Positions 1 through 8,208 are shown, counted from the stretch's first letter. The stretch: 25,916 nucleotides of DNA from Bacteroidota bacterium (GCA_015490475.1 WFXT01000161.1:1-25916); one strand, 5' to 3'. Notes: a model not told the origin generated them from the letters alone. Made by a program: numbers and translations.

Positions 1-132
1 AATGTTTTAATGAAACCACATTCCCATGTATTAGCCGAAACAATAGATGGCAAGAAAATACCAATACTGGAAGTTATTGCAGAAGATGAGGGGACAAATC
101 TGATTATGGTTGGAATTGGTGCCCACAAATAA
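1..132 (+). CDS. N-terminal piece of a degenerate trypsin-like (S1C) domain, 5' truncated by the window
   Basis: Reading frame 1 is open from the window edge to a TAA at 130-132. Its end reads like the second and third strands of an HtrA/DegP-type protease: a DGKKIPILEVI segment followed by DEGTNLIMV, where active proteases have DG(R/K)...V...D..(T)DLAVLK. The catalytic Asp of the DLA motif is Asn here. The sequence that should follow continues in frame 2 from about base 104 (next entry), so this is most likely the front half of that same protein, separated by a one-base shift. It could instead be the tail of an unrelated upstream gene; only 43 codons are visible, so confidence is limited. 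Confidence 0.45.
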   Translation, partial: NVLMKPHSHVLAETIDGKKIPILEVIAEDEGTNLIMVGIGAHK

Positions 133-1636
133 GTTCAGTGAGAGCCTTGTAAGGTATGAACCTATCAAGGATGAACAGATAAAGATTGTTGGCAGAGAAA
201 AACACGCTATAGCACGCATCACAGAAAAAATAGTAATGTCAGATCGCTCAAAGGTGTACAAAGTAGCGATTGACTCAGGTGATATTCTGAATGGAGCTGT
301 TGCCGTCAACAAGCAAAATCAACCCTTTGGAATAAGTGTCTTCTATGAAGTGGATCAAGAGCAATTTGGGATTGTTGTGCCCTTTGAACGTATTGTTAGA
401 ATGAAATTTACTGAACCCAAGTCCTTTAGACAATGGCAACAGGAAGCATACAGAACAAGTAAAGATGCTTCTGAGAAATATTTTAATGTAGGAATCAAGT
501 ACTATTTCAAAGGCAATTGTGAGCAAGCAATATCTTATTTCGGGAAGGTTTCACATGAGAGTAACAAAAGTTATAAATCTTTGCTATACTCCGGTTTATG
601 CTATTTGAGAACGGGATATCCAGCAAAGGCTAAACAACTCTTCCAGAAGGCACTCAAAATAAATCCCAATAATGCAGAAATTTATCTCAATTTCGGAATC
701 GTTTATGTACATTTAAAACAATATGATTCGGCAGAAGTCTACTTAAGCAAAGCTGTTACTTTAGACACTTCTTTAGCAGAAGCACATTACTGGCTGGGAA
801 TGATATATATCCTAACCAAACGTTACGAAGAGGCAATTAACCCTTTGAAAAAAGCTGTAGCACTGGATAGCAATAATGCAATGGGACACTTTCATCTGGG
901 AGCTGCCTACACTTTTCTTGAGCAATGGGACAAAGCGGAGAAGAAGTTTATCAAGAGTTTACAACTCAATCCATACAATGCAGAGGCACACTTTAATCTC
1001 GGAGTTGTTTATTACCACATGAAGAAATATAAAGAAGCAGAAAAAGCATATAGAAAAGCCTTATCTCTGCGACCTGACTATGCAAAAGCCTATTTAAATC
1101 TTGGAGTAATCTATCACCAACGAGGGAACAACAAGACTGCCTTACAATACATCAAGAAAGCAATTAAGATAAATCCTTCGTCATCAAATGCATATTACAA
1201 TATGGGAACAATCTTTTATCATCAAAAGAAGTACCGAAAAGCCCTTAAAGCACTCAAACAGGCGATACAATTAGATTCTACAAATGAGATGATATACCTA
1301 AATCTGGGAACCACATATTTTCAACTAAGACAGTATGAGAAGGGGATCAAGGCGTATGAAAAAGCAATACAAATTAATCCTAAGATACCTGATGCTTACA
1401 ACAACATAGGAGCCATATACATAGTACAGAAGAAATATGACGAAGCCATTAAAATTCTACGTGAAGGAATAATACATAATCCCTCATTTCCTAAATTATA
1501 CTATAATCTGGGGGTTGCTTATGCCGAATCAGGAAAACTGGATTCTGCCTACGAGGTATATGAAAAGCTAAAAATCATCTCGCCTGTTGATGCAAAGAAA
1601 CTACTTAAAATAATAAAGAAGAAAGAACGCAAGTAG
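110..1636 (+). CDS. TPR-repeat protein with remnant trypsin-like domain
   Basis: The first 110 residues or so resemble the C-terminal half of an S1C protease barrel: an IKIVGRE segment where VxVIGNP is usual, then SGDILNGAVAVNKQNQPFGI, which lines up with GNSGGPVLN..GEVIGI. The nucleophile Ser is missing, so no protease activity is expected. From about residue 120 to the end there are 11 tandem 34-residue TPRs with the usual LG..Y, Y..A and NP signatures (AEIYLNFGIVY, AEAHFNLGVVY, AKAYLNLGVIY and similar). TPRs make protein-protein scaffolds. No start is convincing: the TTG at 110 is only the first possible codon after an in-frame stop, and the protease-like homology continues upstream in another frame. 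The real gene probably begins before the window. Next gene follows after 44 bases. Confidence 0.8.
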   Translation: MELVPTNKFSESLVRYEPIKDEQIKIVGREKHAIARITEKIVMSDRSKVYKVAIDSGDILNGAVAVNKQNQPFGISVFYEVDQEQFGIVVPFERIVRMKFTEPKSFRQWQQEAYRTSKDASEKYFNVGIKYYFKGNCEQAISYFGKVSHESNKSYKSLLYSGLCYLRTGYPAKAKQLFQKALKINPNNAEIYLNFGIVYVHLKQYDSAEVYLSKAVTLDTSLAEAHYWLGMIYILTKRYEEAINPLKKAVALDSNNAMGHFHLGAAYTFLEQWDKAEKKFIKSLQLNPYNAEAHFNLGVVYYHMKKYKEAEKAYRKALSLRPDYAKAYLNLGVIYHQRGNNKTALQYIKKAIKINPSSSNAYYNMGTIFYHQKKYRKALKALKQAIQLDSTNEMIYLNLGTTYFQLRQYEKGIKAYEKAIQINPKIPDAYNNIGAIYIVQKKYDEAIKILREGIIHNPSFPKLYYNLGVAYAESGKLDSAYEVYEKLKIISPVDAKKLLKIIKKKERK

Positions 1637-1655
1637 GCATTTGGCTTTTTTATTT

Positions 1656-1663
1656 TAATTTTG
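1656..1663 (+). promoter_or_regulatory. Bacteroidota -7 box (TAATTTTG) before the CADD-like gene
   Basis: TAATTTTG fits the Bacteroidota sigma-factor -7 consensus TAnnTTTG. It lies 17 bases before the ATG at 1681, in the short gap after the TPR gene, so the CADD-like gene probably has its own promoter. No TTG is found at the usual -33 distance. Confidence 0.45.
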
Positions 1664-1680
1664 TCTAAAATCAATGTCCT

Positions 1681-2256
1681 ATGAAAGTTGAACCAAGGCT
1701 TTTGGAACATCCATTTTATCAAGCATGGACAGAGGGTAAGGTTAGCGAAGAACAATTGTCAAATTATGCTTATGCATATCAACAGATAATAGACAAAGTT
1801 CCGTATTGGTGGCAGAAGATTCTGGCTGCTGCTGGCAAACAAGCAGAATATCAATGGATAGTGGAAGAAGAAAAGGAACATGCCCAATTATGGAGGCAAT
1901 GGAGACAAACGCTTCCCGAGCCAACCGAAAAGATTGACATGAGTGAATTCATTGATTGGATGGACAATTTATCGCCCGACGAATTGCTTGGAGCCCTTCA
2001 TGTGTTTGAAATACAACAACCAGAGGTAGCAAAAACCAAAAAGGATGGACTTGTCCAATTCTACAATTATAATTGGGAAGACCTATCCCTGAAATATTTT
2101 GACGAACATATGCGTGAGGAGCCTCATATAAAAGCAGGCAAGGAACTTATGAAGTATTTTGACATGTCCGCCGTAGAAAAAGGTTTTAAAGAAGGAGCAA
2201 GAAGGTGGTTTGAGACATTGAACGCCTTTATGCAAAAGGAAGAAGCCCTCTGCTAA
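1681..2256 (+). CDS. CADD/TenA/PqqC-fold diiron protein, candidate self-sacrificing pABA synthase
   Basis: A 191-residue, all-helical protein of the haem-oxygenase-like fold. It opens like Chlamydia CADD (about 231 residues): LLEHPFYQAW then EEQLSNYAYAY. Candidate diiron ligands are visible in order: Glu62-64 and His67 (VEEEKEH), Glu110 (VFEIQQP), His143, Glu146/147 and His149 (DEHMREEPH). CADD makes para-aminobenzoate for folate by cannibalising its own tyrosines; the two tyrosines (Y27, Y43) and the lysine (K152) reported for it, as I recall them, line up with Y13, Y29 and K120 here. The alternatives are an uncharacterised iron-containing redox enzyme or a TenA/PqqC relative. ATG start fits the family N-terminus. 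A -7 box lies 17 bases upstream. Fold is sure, function is inference. Confidence 0.75.
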   Translation: MKVEPRLLEHPFYQAWTEGKVSEEQLSNYAYAYQQIIDKVPYWWQKILAAAGKQAEYQWIVEEEKEHAQLWRQWRQTLPEPTEKIDMSEFIDWMDNLSPDELLGALHVFEIQQPEVAKTKKDGLVQFYNYNWEDLSLKYFDEHMREEPHIKAGKELMKYFDMSAVEKGFKEGARRWFETLNAFMQKEEALC

Positions 2257-2361
2257 AGATTCAAACACTTCGCACTTTTTAATAATGCTTGCTTGTAGAA
2301 CCATATAGTGAACCGTATAGTATTGTTTTAGCATTTTCTAACTATAGAAAGCTTACCTTAT

Positions 2362-3693
2362 ATGACTTATTCTGTTGATAGACGCATAGGTATTATTTCG
2401 CTTGGTTGTGACAAAAATCGGGTTGACTCAGAGCGTCTGGCTGGATTGCTTGCTGGAGCAGGTTTTCAGATCATATGGCTCGAAGACCCAGAACCTATCA
2501 ATCTTAAAGCATTGATTATAAACACATGTGGTTTTATCCACTCTGCAAAAGAGGAAAGTGTTAACACAATCCTTGAAGCTGTTGATTTAAAAGAAGAAGG
2601 ATATTACCAGAGTCTGTATGTGATGGGCTGTTTAGTGGGAAGATACAAACAGATTTTGCCTGAAGAGATTCCGGAAGTGGACGGATGGTTTGGTCCGGAA
2701 GCTTTCATGGATGTGTTAAGAACTCTTGGCGGGAGATGCGATATGAAGCCACAACGGGTATTGTCATCGCCAAAGCATTATGCCTATTTAAAAGTGTCGG
2801 AAGGATGTAACCGTAAATGTGCTTTTTGTGCCATCCCTTTGATGAGAGGCACTTTCAGGTCAAGAAGTATTGAGGAAATAAAAGCAGAAGCGAAGGAACT
2901 AGCAAAAAAAGGCGTCAAAGAGCTATTGCTCGTGGCACAAGACATGTCTATGTATGGTGCAGACATTTATAACAAGCCCGCCTTAAAAGAATTGGCTTTA
3001 CAATTGTCAGATATAGAGGAACTGGAATGGATCAGGTTTCATTATCTATATCCACGTCCATTTCCCTATGAATTAATTGAAATAATGCATCCTTCAAAAA
3101 GTAAAGTCGTCCCATACGTAGATATGCCTGTTCAACACGGTTCTGATGAGATATTACGCAAGATGCGTCGAGCAACAACACGACAATATTTAATTGATGT
3201 GATAAACAAAATGCGTGACATTAATCCTGATGTAGTGTTCCGAACCACTTTCATCGTCGGTTTCCCTGGCGAGACCCAACAACATTTTGAAGAATTACTC
3301 TCTTTTATAGAAATCACACATCCTGAAAGAATGGGAATATTTCCTTACTCACACGAGGAAGATACTTACGCCTACAAACACTTTAAGGATGATGTTTCTG
3401 AGGAACTTAAACAAAAGAGAATAGAGCAAGCGATGGAACTATACCAAGTTTTGGTCAGGCAGTGGATGACCCAACAAATCGGTAGAATAGTTCCCGTGCT
3501 TGTTGATAGCGTTACAAAGGATTATGTGATGGGGCACACATGGTGGGAATCGCCAGATGTCGATTCATCTATTTTTCTTGCACCAAATAAGAAAATAACA
3601 AAAGGGCAGCTTATTCATGCGGAACTAACAGGATTTGATTCTCTAGATTGGTTTGGCGAAAAAGTTACTGACACACTGAAAGTTGCAAGATAA
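2362..3693 (+). CDS. rimO: Ribosomal protein S12 methylthiotransferase RimO
   Basis: RimO is a radical-SAM enzyme that methylthiolates the conserved aspartate of ribosomal protein S12. The 443-residue length is normal. The N-terminal domain has the three cysteines that bind the auxiliary 4Fe-4S cluster (C16 in SLGCDKNRVDSE, C56 in NTCGFI, C90 in MGCLVGRY). The radical-SAM motif is C149-x3-C153-x2-C156 in SEGCNRKCAFCAIP, followed by the RimO-typical MRGTFRSR. The C-terminal 65 residues or so form the TRAM domain. The SLGCDKN opening and AIPLMRG favour RimO over MiaB. The start ATG at 2362 follows a 105-base gap with no clear Shine-Dalgarno and only an imperfect promoter box (TAGTATTG near 2318). 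It converges on the next gene with a 26-base gap. Confidence 0.95.
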   Translation: MTYSVDRRIGIISLGCDKNRVDSERLAGLLAGAGFQIIWLEDPEPINLKALIINTCGFIHSAKEESVNTILEAVDLKEEGYYQSLYVMGCLVGRYKQILPEEIPEVDGWFGPEAFMDVLRTLGGRCDMKPQRVLSSPKHYAYLKVSEGCNRKCAFCAIPLMRGTFRSRSIEEIKAEAKELAKKGVKELLLVAQDMSMYGADIYNKPALKELALQLSDIEELEWIRFHYLYPRPFPYELIEIMHPSKSKVVPYVDMPVQHGSDEILRKMRRATTRQYLIDVINKMRDINPDVVFRTTFIVGFPGETQQHFEELLSFIEITHPERMGIFPYSHEEDTYAYKHFKDDVSEELKQKRIEQAMELYQVLVRQWMTQQIGRIVPVLVDSVTKDYVMGHTWWESPDVDSSIFLAPNKKITKGQLIHAELTGFDSLDWFGEKVTDTLKVAR

Positions 3694-3719
3694 AATTTCA
3701 AATCATCCTACCCACTATC

Positions 3720-4076
3720 TCAAGAAATAGTAATCCGAAAGTATTTCTCAAAGACTTCCTTTAGAAGTCTTTCCAACAGTGAGATTTCTATTGCGGTTAT
3801 CTGCTCAAAAGAGGTTTCTTTCTGTTTCAATCCTTCCTTACATTTGTGGGTTTCATACACTACATCATTATCCCTTAATAGAACCAGTCTAAGGCAGTAA
3901 GTTGTATCACTCTGCCAGAAGGGTTCCCATTTTATATCATATCCTGATTGCTTCAATACTTCTTGAAGGACAAACATGTTTATATCCATCGTTCCGTCTT
4001 CTCTTAATGAAAATAGAAATGGTTTCTCTGCTTTTAGTCTTTCTACGATTTCTTCAAACTGTTCCTTGGATAACAT
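3720..4076 (-). CDS. Hypothetical 118-residue protein downstream of rtcB
   Basis: A small soluble alpha/beta protein with no signal peptide or membrane segment. I do not recognise its family. It begins with an amphipathic helix (SKEQFEEIVERLKAEKP), has an aromatic-rich middle with GYDIKWEPFW and Cys residues at TTYCLRL and THKCKEG, and ends in another helix (ISLLERLLKEVFEKYF). It starts 21 bases after the rtcB stop on the same strand, so the two are almost certainly co-transcribed. It is not archease, the usual RtcB activator: length is close, but none of archease's acidic metal-binding signature is apparent. Coding is supported by its length, clean spacing and ATG start. Confidence 0.7.
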   Translation of the reverse strand: MLSKEQFEEIVERLKAEKPFLFSLREDGTMDINMFVLQEVLKQSGYDIKWEPFWQSDTTYCLRLVLLRDNDVVYETHKCKEGLKQKETSFEQITAIEISLLERLLKEVFEKYFRITIS

Positions 4077-4097
4077 AAGATGTGAAATTTCGCTTGT

Positions 4098-5543
4098 TCA
4101 GCCCTTAACAACTGCCCATGGCCTCAATCGTGCCACCTTCTTGGCAATACCCACTTTGTCAACAACATTAACAACCTGATCAACATCTTTGTATGCAAAA
4201 GGAGCTTCTTCTGTTACCCCCTTTTTGCTATGTGCTTTAACTATAATGCCCTGCTTGTCTAACTCTCGTATAAGTTCAGATGCCGTTGTTGATTGCCTTG
4301 CTTTCCTTCTTGAAAGTTGTCTTCCTGCTCCATGGCACGTTGTACCCCAGCTTTTAACGTAAGAAGTTTCTGTTCCTGCCAGCACATAAGAAGCAGTTCC
4401 CATACTTCCAGGGATTAACACTGGCTGTCCCGAAGACCTATATTGTGAGGGAATTTCCGGATGATGAGGTCCAAAGGAACGAGTGGCACCTTTCCTATGA
4501 ACCAGAACACGCCTTTTTTTACCATTCACTTCATAAGTTTCTATTTTGGCAATATTGTGAGCAACATCATATAGTATTCTAAGTTGGCCTCCGGCAGACC
4601 CCATCACTTGTTTCCATGCCTTACGCAATTGGTGGGTTATTAATTGTCTGTTTGTAAAGGCAAAATTAGCAGCTGCGTTCATAGCCGATATGTATTGCTG
4701 CCCTTCAGGACTTGATATTGGTGCGCAAGCCAACTCCCTGTCAGGCAATGTTATACCCCATTTTTTTAGGTTAGCAACCATTAGCTTTATATAATCTGTG
4801 GCAACCTGATGTCCCAACCCCCTAGAGCCAGTGTGAATCATAAAAACTACCTGTCCCTCAAAAAGTCCATAATCATTAGCAACATCATGTTCAAAGATTT
4901 TTTCAACTATTTGTATTTCCACAAAATGGTTTCCACTGCCCATTGTGCCAAGCTGGTCACTGCCCCTTTCTATAGCTGTTGACGATACGGCATCGGGGTC
5001 TGCTTCTGGCAACTGACCCCTACTTTCAATATAAGGAAGGTCACTATCAGTAGCAAAGCCATTATTTAATGCCCAGCGAACTCCTTGTTCCAGAACCTTT
5101 TTAATCTCCTTTCGGGACAATTTGAACTTGCCTCCTTTCCCTACACCAGCAGGAACATACTGAAACACGAGGTTTGCAAGGGACTCTATCCGATCAGCGA
5201 CCTCTCTAAAACTAACCTGAGAAGTCAACAAGCGAACACCACAATTTATATCATACCCTATTCCCCCTGGCGATACAACACCCTCTTCAACGTCCATAGC
5301 AGCAACACCACCTATTGGAAATCCATATCCCTCATGAATATCAGGCATGGCTAATGCATAACCCTGAATGCCTGGTAAGGTAGCTACATTGACCAATTGT
5401 AGCAGAGCCCTATCCTTAAGAATCTGAGGAAGCATTTCCTCGGAGGCAAAAAAGCGAGCATGAACACGCATATCAGCACGAAATTCCTTCGGTATCTCCC
5501 ACTCATATTCGCCAATCCTCTTAATAGCTTCTTGTGGAATCAT
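4098..5543 (-). CDS. rtcB: RNA-splicing ligase RtcB (tRNA/RNA repair)
   Basis: RtcB joins RNA 2',3'-cyclic phosphate (or 3'-phosphate) ends to 5'-OH ends using GTP and Mn2+. The 481-residue protein has every family motif in order: GGVAAMD; GYDINCGVR with metal ligands D98 and C101; GTMGSGNHFVE; HTGSRGLGHQ; AHNIAK; RKGATRSFGP; PGSMGTASY; and CHGAGR, whose His is residue 404. That His is the one guanylylated in the Pyrococcus enzyme, also numbered 404. The close length and numbering make this an archaeal-style, full-length RtcB, expected to be active. The ATG start gives a normal N-terminus (PQEAIKRIGEYEWEIP). The gene is divergent from the lipoprotein/sigma operon and leads a two-gene transcript with the 118-residue protein. 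Confidence 0.96.
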   Translation of the reverse strand: MIPQEAIKRIGEYEWEIPKEFRADMRVHARFFASEEMLPQILKDRALLQLVNVATLPGIQGYALAMPDIHEGYGFPIGGVAAMDVEEGVVSPGGIGYDINCGVRLLTSQVSFREVADRIESLANLVFQYVPAGVGKGGKFKLSRKEIKKVLEQGVRWALNNGFATDSDLPYIESRGQLPEADPDAVSSTAIERGSDQLGTMGSGNHFVEIQIVEKIFEHDVANDYGLFEGQVVFMIHTGSRGLGHQVATDYIKLMVANLKKWGITLPDRELACAPISSPEGQQYISAMNAAANFAFTNRQLITHQLRKAWKQVMGSAGGQLRILYDVAHNIAKIETYEVNGKKRRVLVHRKGATRSFGPHHPEIPSQYRSSGQPVLIPGSMGTASYVLAGTETSYVKSWGTTCHGAGRQLSRRKARQSTTASELIRELDKQGIIVKAHSKKGVTEEAPFAYKDVDQVVNVVDKVGIAKKVARLRPWAVVKG

Positions 5544-5604
5544 GCCTAATTCAAAATTTAAGTTTTAAATTTAAACTTTTAGGATTAAATTGACGTATTC
5601 ATTA
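5544..5604. promoter_or_regulatory. Divergent control region between rtcB and the sigma operon, with AAATTTAA repeats
   Basis: This very AT-rich 61-base gap must hold promoters for both rtcB (-) and the lipoprotein/ECF sigma operon (+). AAATTTAA occurs twice in direct orientation at 5554-5561 and 5567-5574, 13 bases apart, and AGTTT/AAACT form a short inverted repeat around the second copy. On the rtcB strand TAAATTTTG is one base longer than the TAnnTTTG box. The repeats could be a regulator site or simply AT-rich promoter DNA. Confidence 0.35.
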
Positions 5605-6354
5605 ATGAGTATGACCAATTTTAGGAAAGGTTGGTTCCCATTCTGGCATATAACACGAAAAATTGCTTATACCATACTACTGGTATTAATTGGTATGTTG
5701 ATATTTTTAGAGTATGGCTGCGAAGGGGGAAAAAGAGGAAAAAAGCAAACTGCTATGTTGCACCTCCAGATATACAGTTCAGAACCTCAACAAAATTATA
5801 ATACACAAGTGGTAGTTGACGATTGGTTCATTTTTAGCAAAGTAATAGAAATTTCCGGACTGAGGAATGGAGAGGATAATGTTTACATCAGTGATTCAAG
5901 GGTTGAACAAATCACACAAGGCAAGAAATTTTCTTATGAGGTTCCAGCAGGCACTTATGACTACATAAACGTTGCCATTCTGACCCCTGAAGAAAGTGAG
6001 TTAAATGGGAGCACTGTACCCTCTATATTTATAAAAGGTAGGATTTTGCAGGGAAACAATTTAGGAGGAGAAAAGACTTTCATTGCTAACATTTATATAA
6101 GCAAAATAATCAAGTTTGAAGAGGGGGATAACAAGTTCAAAGAGTTTGAACCAGAACTGGCATATTTAGCCCTTCTGGATTTAAACGTGAACGAATGGGT
6201 TAATTCAGTGCCTGCCTCCGTATGGGTAGATGCAGCCAACAGAAATAACAATGATACCTTATATATTGACGATGGTTCCCATGAAACAATTTACAATCTG
6301 CTTATTCAAAACATAGGGACTGGTGCAACAATAACCATTAAACCTGCACCATGA
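5605..6354 (+). CDS. Putative envelope lipoprotein, first gene of ECF-sigma operon
   Basis: About 249 residues. After a basic N-terminus a long hydrophobic stretch (residues ~20-38, IAYTILLVLIGMLIFLEYG) ends at a Cys with EGGK behind it, which looks like a loosened lipobox; a plain membrane anchor is the alternative. The remainder is rich in beta strands and Asn/Asp and may be an exported Ig-like or DUF4382-like domain, but I cannot assign a family. The stop TGA overlaps the sigma-factor ATG (ATGA, 6351-6354), so translation is coupled. Such placement suggests it belongs to the signal-sensing unit, perhaps as sensor or target. ATG 5605 and ATG 5611 are both possible starts; the TTG at 5590 is less likely. 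Confidence 0.7.
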   Translation: MSMTNFRKGWFPFWHITRKIAYTILLVLIGMLIFLEYGCEGGKRGKKQTAMLHLQIYSSEPQQNYNTQVVVDDWFIFSKVIEISGLRNGEDNVYISDSRVEQITQGKKFSYEVPAGTYDYINVAILTPEESELNGSTVPSIFIKGRILQGNNLGGEKTFIANIYISKIIKFEEGDNKFKEFEPELAYLALLDLNVNEWVNSVPASVWVDAANRNNNDTLYIDDGSHETIYNLLIQNIGTGATITIKPAP

Positions 6355-6920
6355 GCAAAAACGAATTAACAGAACAGGAATTGGTTAAGAGGTGCCAGAA
6401 GGGAGATCCTGAAGCCCAAGAGGCATTATATAAATTGCTGGCACCTAAACTTTATGCTGTATGTCTTACATATTTAAAGAACAAAGAAGATGCCGCGGAT
6501 GTACTACAGGATGCTTTTATAAAAATCTTTACTAAGATAAGGATGTATAAAAGAGACGGTTCTTTGGAGGCATGGGCTCGTAGAATAACCGTTAACACAA
6601 TCATTGATTTCATAAGGAAAAGGAGAACAACAACAGAATTCATTGAAGCTATTGACCCCGGTGATGTTGAAATCTCTTCCCAGTTACCCGGCATTATTGA
6701 ACAATTGGAAGCCAAAGAACTTCAAGAGATTATCCAACAGCTGCCAGAAGGGGCACGAGTGGCATTCCTAATGCATGCTGTGGAAGGTTATTCCCACGAA
6801 GAGATAGCAAAGGAACTTGGAATAAGTGTGGGGACATCTAAGTCGCAAGTGGCACGGGCACGCAAGTTGCTTCAACAAATGATAAAAGAAAGGTGGAATG
6901 CGAAGCAACGAAAGAATTGA
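6351..6920 (+). CDS. ECF-type RNA polymerase sigma factor
   Basis: A 189-residue extracytoplasmic-function sigma factor. Region 2 (residues ~10-85) has the DPEAQEALYKLLAPKLY opening, the DAADVLQDAFIKIFTKI core-binding helix and the WARRITVNTIIDFIRKR helix that melts and reads the -10 element. Region 4 (residues ~125-180) is a helix-turn-helix of the form LPEGARVAFLMHAVEGYSHEEIA...LGISVGTSKSQVARARK. There is no region 1.1 or 3, as normal for the group. It overlaps the upstream lipoprotein gene by four bases and the downstream membrane protein by 23, so the three are one transcript. Which promoters it controls is unknown; its own operon is the usual target in this group. Confidence 0.94.
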   Translation: MSKNELTEQELVKRCQKGDPEAQEALYKLLAPKLYAVCLTYLKNKEDAADVLQDAFIKIFTKIRMYKRDGSLEAWARRITVNTIIDFIRKRRTTTEFIEAIDPGDVEISSQLPGIIEQLEAKELQEIIQQLPEGARVAFLMHAVEGYSHEEIAKELGISVGTSKSQVARARKLLQQMIKERWNAKQRKN

Positions 6921-8193
6921 TAGGTTGATAAAAGAGAAATTAGAACATTTATACGAAAGCCCACCAGACTACGTGCTGGATAATATATTGCAAAACAGTA
7001 GTTCCAGAGGTAGTAGCGACTCACAAAAGCAAATGGACGAAGCCATAAAGCGAAAACTTCTAACACTGTCCAAGGAACCTCCGGAATATATCTGGTTGCA
7101 TGTGCAGTATTATCTTGAACTGTTGAATATCTGGTATAATCTCAAAAGAATACTGCTATGGAGACGGATTAAACGGACTCTAACCGTAATTGCAGGTATG
7201 TTGGCAACTTTCCTCATCGTTGAATTCCCCCTGAATAACTATGGTTCTCTTTTATCAGATATGAGTCAGGCACACAGGTTAACTTCTTTATCACGAAATA
7301 AGCCCGGCAAAAACATTAACACGAAGTCTAATAATCCAAGCGAGTCAAATAGAACTGATGCAGGAGAAATCAAACCCCAGAACTTGTTTGCTCAGAACAT
7401 AGGGCTACCGTCTGACAACCCTAAACATTATGAGAAATCAACTCAGACAGACTATCAACAACCCTATATTTGGCACAAAGAAACCAATGAAGAACAAAAA
7501 GATAACTCAGAAAGCAACATTCCTCCTCAGATGTCCCAATTGCCATCTCTAAACATACCAATAAAAGCACCTTCTGTTGATATGAACCTATCAGAAACCA
7601 CCTATACTAACATTTCTGATAATAAACGGGAAATACCCATTTGGCAAATAGATATGGGAAGTCAATTTAGTATCCTTTTCAACGAATATCTGATTCAGTC
7701 AATTTTTGGTAGAGATATGATTCTTGTTAATCCGGGAGTTCTTAGTTCTTTCTACTTAGGGCGGATTATTGTAGGCAAGTCTGGAGTGTACCGAATTGGC
7801 TTAGTATATGGTGGGTTCGATTCCAAAGTGTCTGTATGGGTGGATGGCAGATGGAATAAGGAAATAATGGAGTCAAGATATATAGGTATTTCTGGAAGTA
7901 TTGGGAAACTACTGGCAGTTATGGGCTATAGAAAATGGGTGGATGGTTGGTTAAATGCTTCTGCTATATACTTCATGTATCACGTTTATAGTTCTGAAAT
8001 TTTGCGCACCAACCCGGCTGTTAATAGATTCAGTTTGATGCTAAGTGGAGAAGTGAATTACGTTAAAGGGTTAAGTAACGGTGATATGTTCTTAATTGGT
8101 GGCAGGATACATGCTCTGCCCTTCAATATGGTTAAGCAAAAAGGGTTTGGACGTTTCGTAAATCTGGAATTACACATCGGCATGAGAATGTAA
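6898..8193 (+). CDS. Candidate trans-envelope anti-sigma factor with barrel-like C-terminus
   Basis: 431 residues. The cytoplasmic front (1-~80) holds two copies of one motif: RLIKEKLEHLYESPPDYVLDNI and, about 42 residues later, AIKRKLLTLSKEPPEYIWLHV. A (E/S)PP-(D/E)-Y-(V/I) signature of this sort occurs at the N-terminus of Bacteroidota membrane proteins encoded next to ECF sigma factors. A single transmembrane helix follows (~residues 90-108, RTLTVIAGMLATFLIVEF). Next comes a ~130-residue Ser/Asn/Pro-rich linker suited to the periplasm, and then ~180 residues of alternating strands rich in Gly and aromatics (GVLSSFYLGRIIV, VYRIGLVYGGF) that look like an outer-membrane barrel. The ATG at 6898 has a nearby GGTGG and overlaps the sigma gene by 23 bases. 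The anti-sigma role is inferred from this architecture and position. Confidence 0.72.
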   Translation: MRSNERIDRLIKEKLEHLYESPPDYVLDNILQNSSSRGSSDSQKQMDEAIKRKLLTLSKEPPEYIWLHVQYYLELLNIWYNLKRILLWRRIKRTLTVIAGMLATFLIVEFPLNNYGSLLSDMSQAHRLTSLSRNKPGKNINTKSNNPSESNRTDAGEIKPQNLFAQNIGLPSDNPKHYEKSTQTDYQQPYIWHKETNEEQKDNSESNIPPQMSQLPSLNIPIKAPSVDMNLSETTYTNISDNKREIPIWQIDMGSQFSILFNEYLIQSIFGRDMILVNPGVLSSFYLGRIIVGKSGVYRIGLVYGGFDSKVSVWVDGRWNKEIMESRYIGISGSIGKLLAVMGYRKWVDGWLNASAIYFMYHVYSSEILRTNPAVNRFSLMLSGEVNYVKGLSNGDMFLIGGRIHALPFNMVKQKGFGRFVNLELHIGMRM

Positions 8194-8208
8194 TATCTTA
8201 AACTTGTG

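Noticed and set aside
5590..5604. TTG 5590 as start of the sigma-operon lipoprotein
   Set aside because: ATG 5605 and 5611 follow at once, and the TTG lies in the presumed promoter region.
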